A stretch of 64,000 bases of DNA from Plectrocnemia conspersa (lineage: Eukaryota; Arthropoda; Insecta; Trichoptera; Polycentropodidae). The notes under the pieces are model-generated. The model saw nothing but the letters and a program-made list of their open reading frames with translations. It ran no database searches and was not told the DNA's origin. The stretch spans positions 372,001-436,000 of the forward strand of contig VTFK01000243.1 of assembly GCA_009617715.1 (NCBI GenBank), given 5' to 3'. A program made the position numbers and the translations under genes. Below, in pieces: positions 61,030 through 64,000 of the stretch; the first letter of the stretch is position 1; every line of letters begins with the position of its first letter.

Positions 61030-61370
61030 AAACACAATCAACAACTACTAAATAGAACACCAGACTAAAATCAAAATATGCAAGTCAGTGACATCTATTT
61101 TATTAATTATAAACTATTAAACAGTATATATAGATGCATGACCTAAATCGATTTTATTTAACTTATTTATCAAGATATTCCTCCGCGCGATTAATAAAAT
61201 CTATGGAAACCTTATCTGAGGTGATCAATCAGAATTATAATTGTATAATAATCACTAATTACGATCTCTTAGATACGATAGCAATGTAAAATTTCTAGGG
61301 TCCAAATGGGATTCGAACTTTAATCTTTCAGGAATTAGTCATTATTTTACTTATACCACTGGCCTATTTT
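61030..61370 (-). repeat. tRNA-derived SINE, copy 3 (most complete)
   Basis: The minus strand starts with AGGCCAGTGGTATAAGT (A box region), then AGTTCGAATCCC (B box) about 35 nt later. A body follows with ACCTCAGATAAGGTTTCC and CGCGCGGAGGAATATCTTG; the tail contains GATGTCACTGAC and GTTGTTGATTGTG. It aligns over its full length with 16255-16560 and partly with 1380-1560, defining a family of roughly 320 bp. Confidence 0.72.
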
Positions 61371-61379
61371 GTTTACTAA

Positions 61380-63200
61380 TAGTAAATCGCGTGAAACCCC
61401 GGACTTTATTATCTATTCATAAATAGTATCACGACTTAAAATATGAGAAAATGAACTAATATTTTATTCATGGAAAATGTTCTTGTAATATCAATGAGTC
61501 TTATATATTATACATAAATTGTTAGAAATTTAGTAACTTTACGTAACGGCCCGATTCACAATTACACTTTTGTAATAAAAAATAACCTCAACTTTATAAT
61601 AAAAATAAAATGATCATGTAAATTAGGGTTTAAGATGAGAGGGGCAAACTTGAAAGATTCGTAACCGGTAGAATCATCGCTTAGATAAAAAAATATTATT
61701 ATACGATTTTTGGTACGTTCTGTATATGAATAAGATATAATCTAGGCGTTATGTAATATCTACATACATTTTCAGCGTTCGCATTATAATGGGTAAGGGC
61801 TTTCGAGAAGAGCCTTGTGCTATATATAAGATCAAGGTTTCAATTCTTGTTATTTTTCCAACCATACCATGGATTGACACAAAGGAACAAAACTAGTTTT
61901 AAGGGCAATTATTGTCGAAAACCTTGGCCCGCATTTTAAGCAAATGACACCGTCTCGTCCGCTTAAAAGTTTTCCTTTACAATATGTTTAATAAAATAGG
62001 CAATAAACATAAACCCCGTGGCATACGTGTAAACAAAACATTTCGCGAAAATAAAAATGTAAGGACGTATTTGGCAATGTCAAAGTTTGCGCTTTTTGTT
62101 AAAAATAAAATGAGAGGACAGCAACAACAAGGGCAATTTAACAATAAGATCATTGTTACTGATTAAAATAAATGACACAAGATTCATAAAAATGGTAATC
62201 GGAGTTATTTTAGAACGCTTTGGAACCTTATGATTTTCATTTTTATTAAGCAAATATGACTAAAATGTATATGTTTGTAGAAAGCAGAAAAATATTTTAT
62301 TATTTTATTTATACAATTTTACTGAAAATAAAATATAAATAACAAAACTTCTAGCTTCTAAGTTTGCATTATGTCTATGGTTATATAAGTTTAGCAACAG
62401 TAGAACTGTACCTGCTCGTTAGGAGATGATATTTTGACTGGTCGTTTTTTAGAGTAGTTCTTTAATATTGTAGTTTAGCGTTAATTGTTTTAGAATGGTT
62501 GGTGTTTTATTGTATTTCGTTCCGTTTGGGAAGATTACTCCAATTATTTGTAAATGTGAGGGACCCGCATCGATTAATTTTTATTTAGTTCAATTAATTG
62601 CAGCATATTTTAACGAACAACAGCTTATATAATTAATATATTTTGTTCAATGCATCCCATTTACTATTTCATAAGTTACTATTTTATAATTAGATTTACA
62701 AAAAAAATCCTCCTAGTGCTGGTCGCATAAATCATATGTGTGAAAGGATATTTTAAGTTTTTTTTAGTTAAATAATATCTTATATAACAATTTTGAATTT
62801 TTTTTGGCTAATGGCTTAGCTGGGATATTTTTTCATAAAACTAATATTATAATAATGACAAAATATATTTTTTTGTATTAAGTACGCCATCTAAGAATTC
62901 TTACAAAATTTAATAATATTTTTAACATATTGTAACTCATAATTTATATTAGTATTTTTATAAAAAAATATAGATGGCTTTGCATTATATTAATTATATA
63001 TTTAATTTGAAACGAATTTTTCATCAAAAATATTGTTTCAATAAATTATAACGATGAAAGTTGAACTATTTTATATCATTATAGGATAAAGACAAGGAAT
63101 TTAGGATTTCAGAAATATATCTAACTGACATATAAATATATCAATAAGCAATTTTCGCCAATTAATATTGTGCAAATGTAATATAAAATATGAGTCAACG
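61380..63200. other. Intergenic 3' of TXNL1, nothing firmly recognised
   Basis: 61900-62170 is slightly GC-richer and holds a 60-codon plus ORF (61984-62166, basic, with a QQQQGQ run) that has no known domain. The rest is AT-rich. Confidence 0.4.
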
Positions 63201-63206
63201 TATCGT

Positions 63207-63212
63207 TTTATT
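63207..63212 (-). terminator. Probable TXNL1 polyadenylation signal
   Basis: AATAAA on the minus strand about 137 bp after the TXNL1 stop codon, in otherwise AT-rich 3'-UTR-like sequence. It is the first canonical hexamer seen after the stop. AT-rich DNA produces this motif by chance, so it is only probable. Confidence 0.5.
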
Positions 63213-63348
63213 AAATTTAAACATACAAAAAGAAAACATATAATTAATAATATTCATATGTAAGATGAAATTAATTTTGAGAATTTACTCAACCAATAAT
63301 CGAATTAAACGGTTAAAAAAATGTTTCCATAAATTACATATGGCCACC

Positions 63349-63559
63349 TTAGTGGCTCTCTCCTTTCTTTCCTGCAATTCGCTTAAAATCCCCCATGTTG
63401 GTGGTGCATATGGGCGATCCGTAAAAGGCCAAATGGTTGATGCGCGTCAATTCGTCTCCATTTTGATTATCCTTAATAAATACTTGAATGTTCTGCACGT
63501 TTTGGAACTTAACGAAGCGCAACGGAATCGGGATGCCTTCCAAGTTTTCCTTAGTCACG
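63349..63559 (-). CDS. TXNL1: Thioredoxin-like protein 1, last coding exon with stop
   Basis: Terminal exon: one nt completing the split Thr codon, 69 codons and a TAA stop. Visible motifs in order are IPLRFVKFQNVQNIQVFI, LTRINHLAFYGSP, TNMGDFKRIAGKKGESH. The GKKGESH C-terminus is diagnostic of TXNL1. The acceptor is TTTCATTTCAG. The first in-frame codon after the junction is GTG (Val), not a start. The three exons give about 164 residues, the expected size of the C-terminal half of a protein that is about 290 residues in animals. The opposite-strand ORF over this exon is a shadow. Confidence 0.95.
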
Positions 63560-63628
63560 CTGAAATGAAATATTTTATATAATAATTTGTAACAGATATT
63601 AAATATTTGAGTATCAAAAAGCGTTTAC

Positions 63629-63762
63629 GTCAACTCTTGAACGGCTTGATTGGACATCGCCATATCGAAATCGAGCGTCCTCGGCTGATTTATAAACAAC
63701 TTTACAGTTTTGGGCCCATTGGGGGAGGATGTTTTAATCATTAATGAGTTAATCTTGACAGC
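63629..63762 (-). CDS. TXNL1: Thioredoxin-like protein 1, PITH-domain exon 2 of 3 in window
   Basis: Middle PITH exon: 44 codons plus 2 nt. The read-out includes NSLMIKTSSPNGPKTVKLF, then INQPRTLDFDMA and QAVQELT, matching the family pattern of a glycine/proline turn, KLFIN strand, NxPRxxDF motif and an ELT ending. Acceptor TTTCTAG before GCTGTC; donor GAC then GTAAAC. The exon ends in phase 2 (AC), and the next exon starts with C, so the split codon is ACC (Thr), exactly where homologues have Thr in ELT. That phase match confirms both junctions. The intron to the last exon is 69 bp. Confidence 0.95.
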
Positions 63763-63827
63763 CTAGAAACAATAATTTTAAATTAGATAATGTATAGATA
63801 CACTTTTCTATTGTATTAATCACTTAC

Positions 63828-63977
63828 TTGATTGAAAGTCACGGAAATTATTAATTGTTCATCACAATCGCTTTCAAGATAGCCTCCTTGAGCTGTCAGT
63901 GCATGATCGAAAGTATGATCATCGGACTCGTTCAAGCATTCGCTTTGTCCTTTCATAATAAATGTTGATAAATCCAT
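63828..63977 (-). CDS. TXNL1: Thioredoxin-like protein 1, PITH-domain exon 1 of 3 in window
   Basis: Encodes 50 complete codons that start the PITH domain of TXNL1, a cytosolic/nuclear thioredoxin that docks on the 26S proteasome through this domain (family knowledge). Seen: the family signature CECLNESD appears as SECLNESDDH, followed by YLESDCDEQLII and ending VTFNQ. It is bounded by an acceptor (ATTTTAG before ATGGAT) and a consensus donor (CAA then GTAAGTG), phase 0 at both ends. The first codon ATG is internal: homologues have the same Met-Asp-Leu at this point, and the thioredoxin domain (WCGPC active site) must lie upstream, right of base 64000. It is separated from the next exon by a 65-bp intron. 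No frameshift or stop is present, so the gene looks functional. Confidence 0.95.
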
Positions 63978-64000
63978 CTAAAATAGATGCATATTAATAT

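Noticed and set aside
61265..61370. Functional tRNA gene from the GTTCGAATCCC B box
   Set aside because: Acceptor and anticodon stems do not pair convincingly and the sequence continues into a repeated body, so it is a SINE head; the same applies at 16.5 kb.
1..64000. CRISPR arrays, bacterial operons or prophage
   Set aside because: No regularly spaced direct repeats, no Shine-Dalgarno-linked gene strings; spliced genes and insect transposons show this is a nuclear arthropod genome.

Overview
This window is nuclear DNA from an arthropod, most probably an insect. It is very AT-rich, has GT-AG spliced exons, TCAGT-type initiator motifs, and many decayed transposons of typical insect families (hAT, Tc1, mariner, a DUF4817-type element, Jockey/CR1-like LINEs, tRNA-derived SINEs). 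A beetle or other holometabolous insect would fit, but the order cannot be fixed from sequence alone. No bacterial operons, rRNA, CRISPR array or functional tRNA were seen.

Two genes are recognisable by protein sequence, both on the minus strand. At the right edge are the last three coding exons of thioredoxin-like protein 1 (TXNL1), covering the whole C-terminal PITH domain; its thioredoxin domain lies beyond base 64000. At 9736-9929 is an internal exon of a water-channel-type aquaporin (Drip/Prip/Eglp group). A phase-matched first coding exon with a TATA box and initiator lies at 36658-36742, which would give a 26.7 kb first intron holding many short GC-richer islands. The remaining aquaporin exons were not found and presumably lie left of base 1.

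Between the aquaporin promoter (about 37 kb) and TXNL1 (63.3 kb) are candidate small or lineage-specific genes that I do not recognise. These are a 65-codon minus-strand ORF with a CRE next to an initiator (42.2-42.5 kb); a minus-strand terminal exon (45.8-46.0 kb) that is phase-compatible with a start exon at 55.0-55.2 kb; a tandemly duplicated plus-strand exon (47.0 and 47.4 kb); a small plus-strand spliced gene (53.5-53.8 kb); and an arginine-rich, protamine-like 50-residue ORF (57.4-57.6 kb).

The rest is intronic or intergenic AT-rich DNA with transposon remains. The best delimited are a 1.1 kb hAT derivative with an exact 8-bp target duplication (18291-19397) and a 961-bp element with TA target site and inverted repeats that carries an internal tandem duplication (58145-59105). 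There is also a SINE family with one copy collapsed into a large palindrome (about 1.4-1.7 kb) and several LINE 3'-end fragments.
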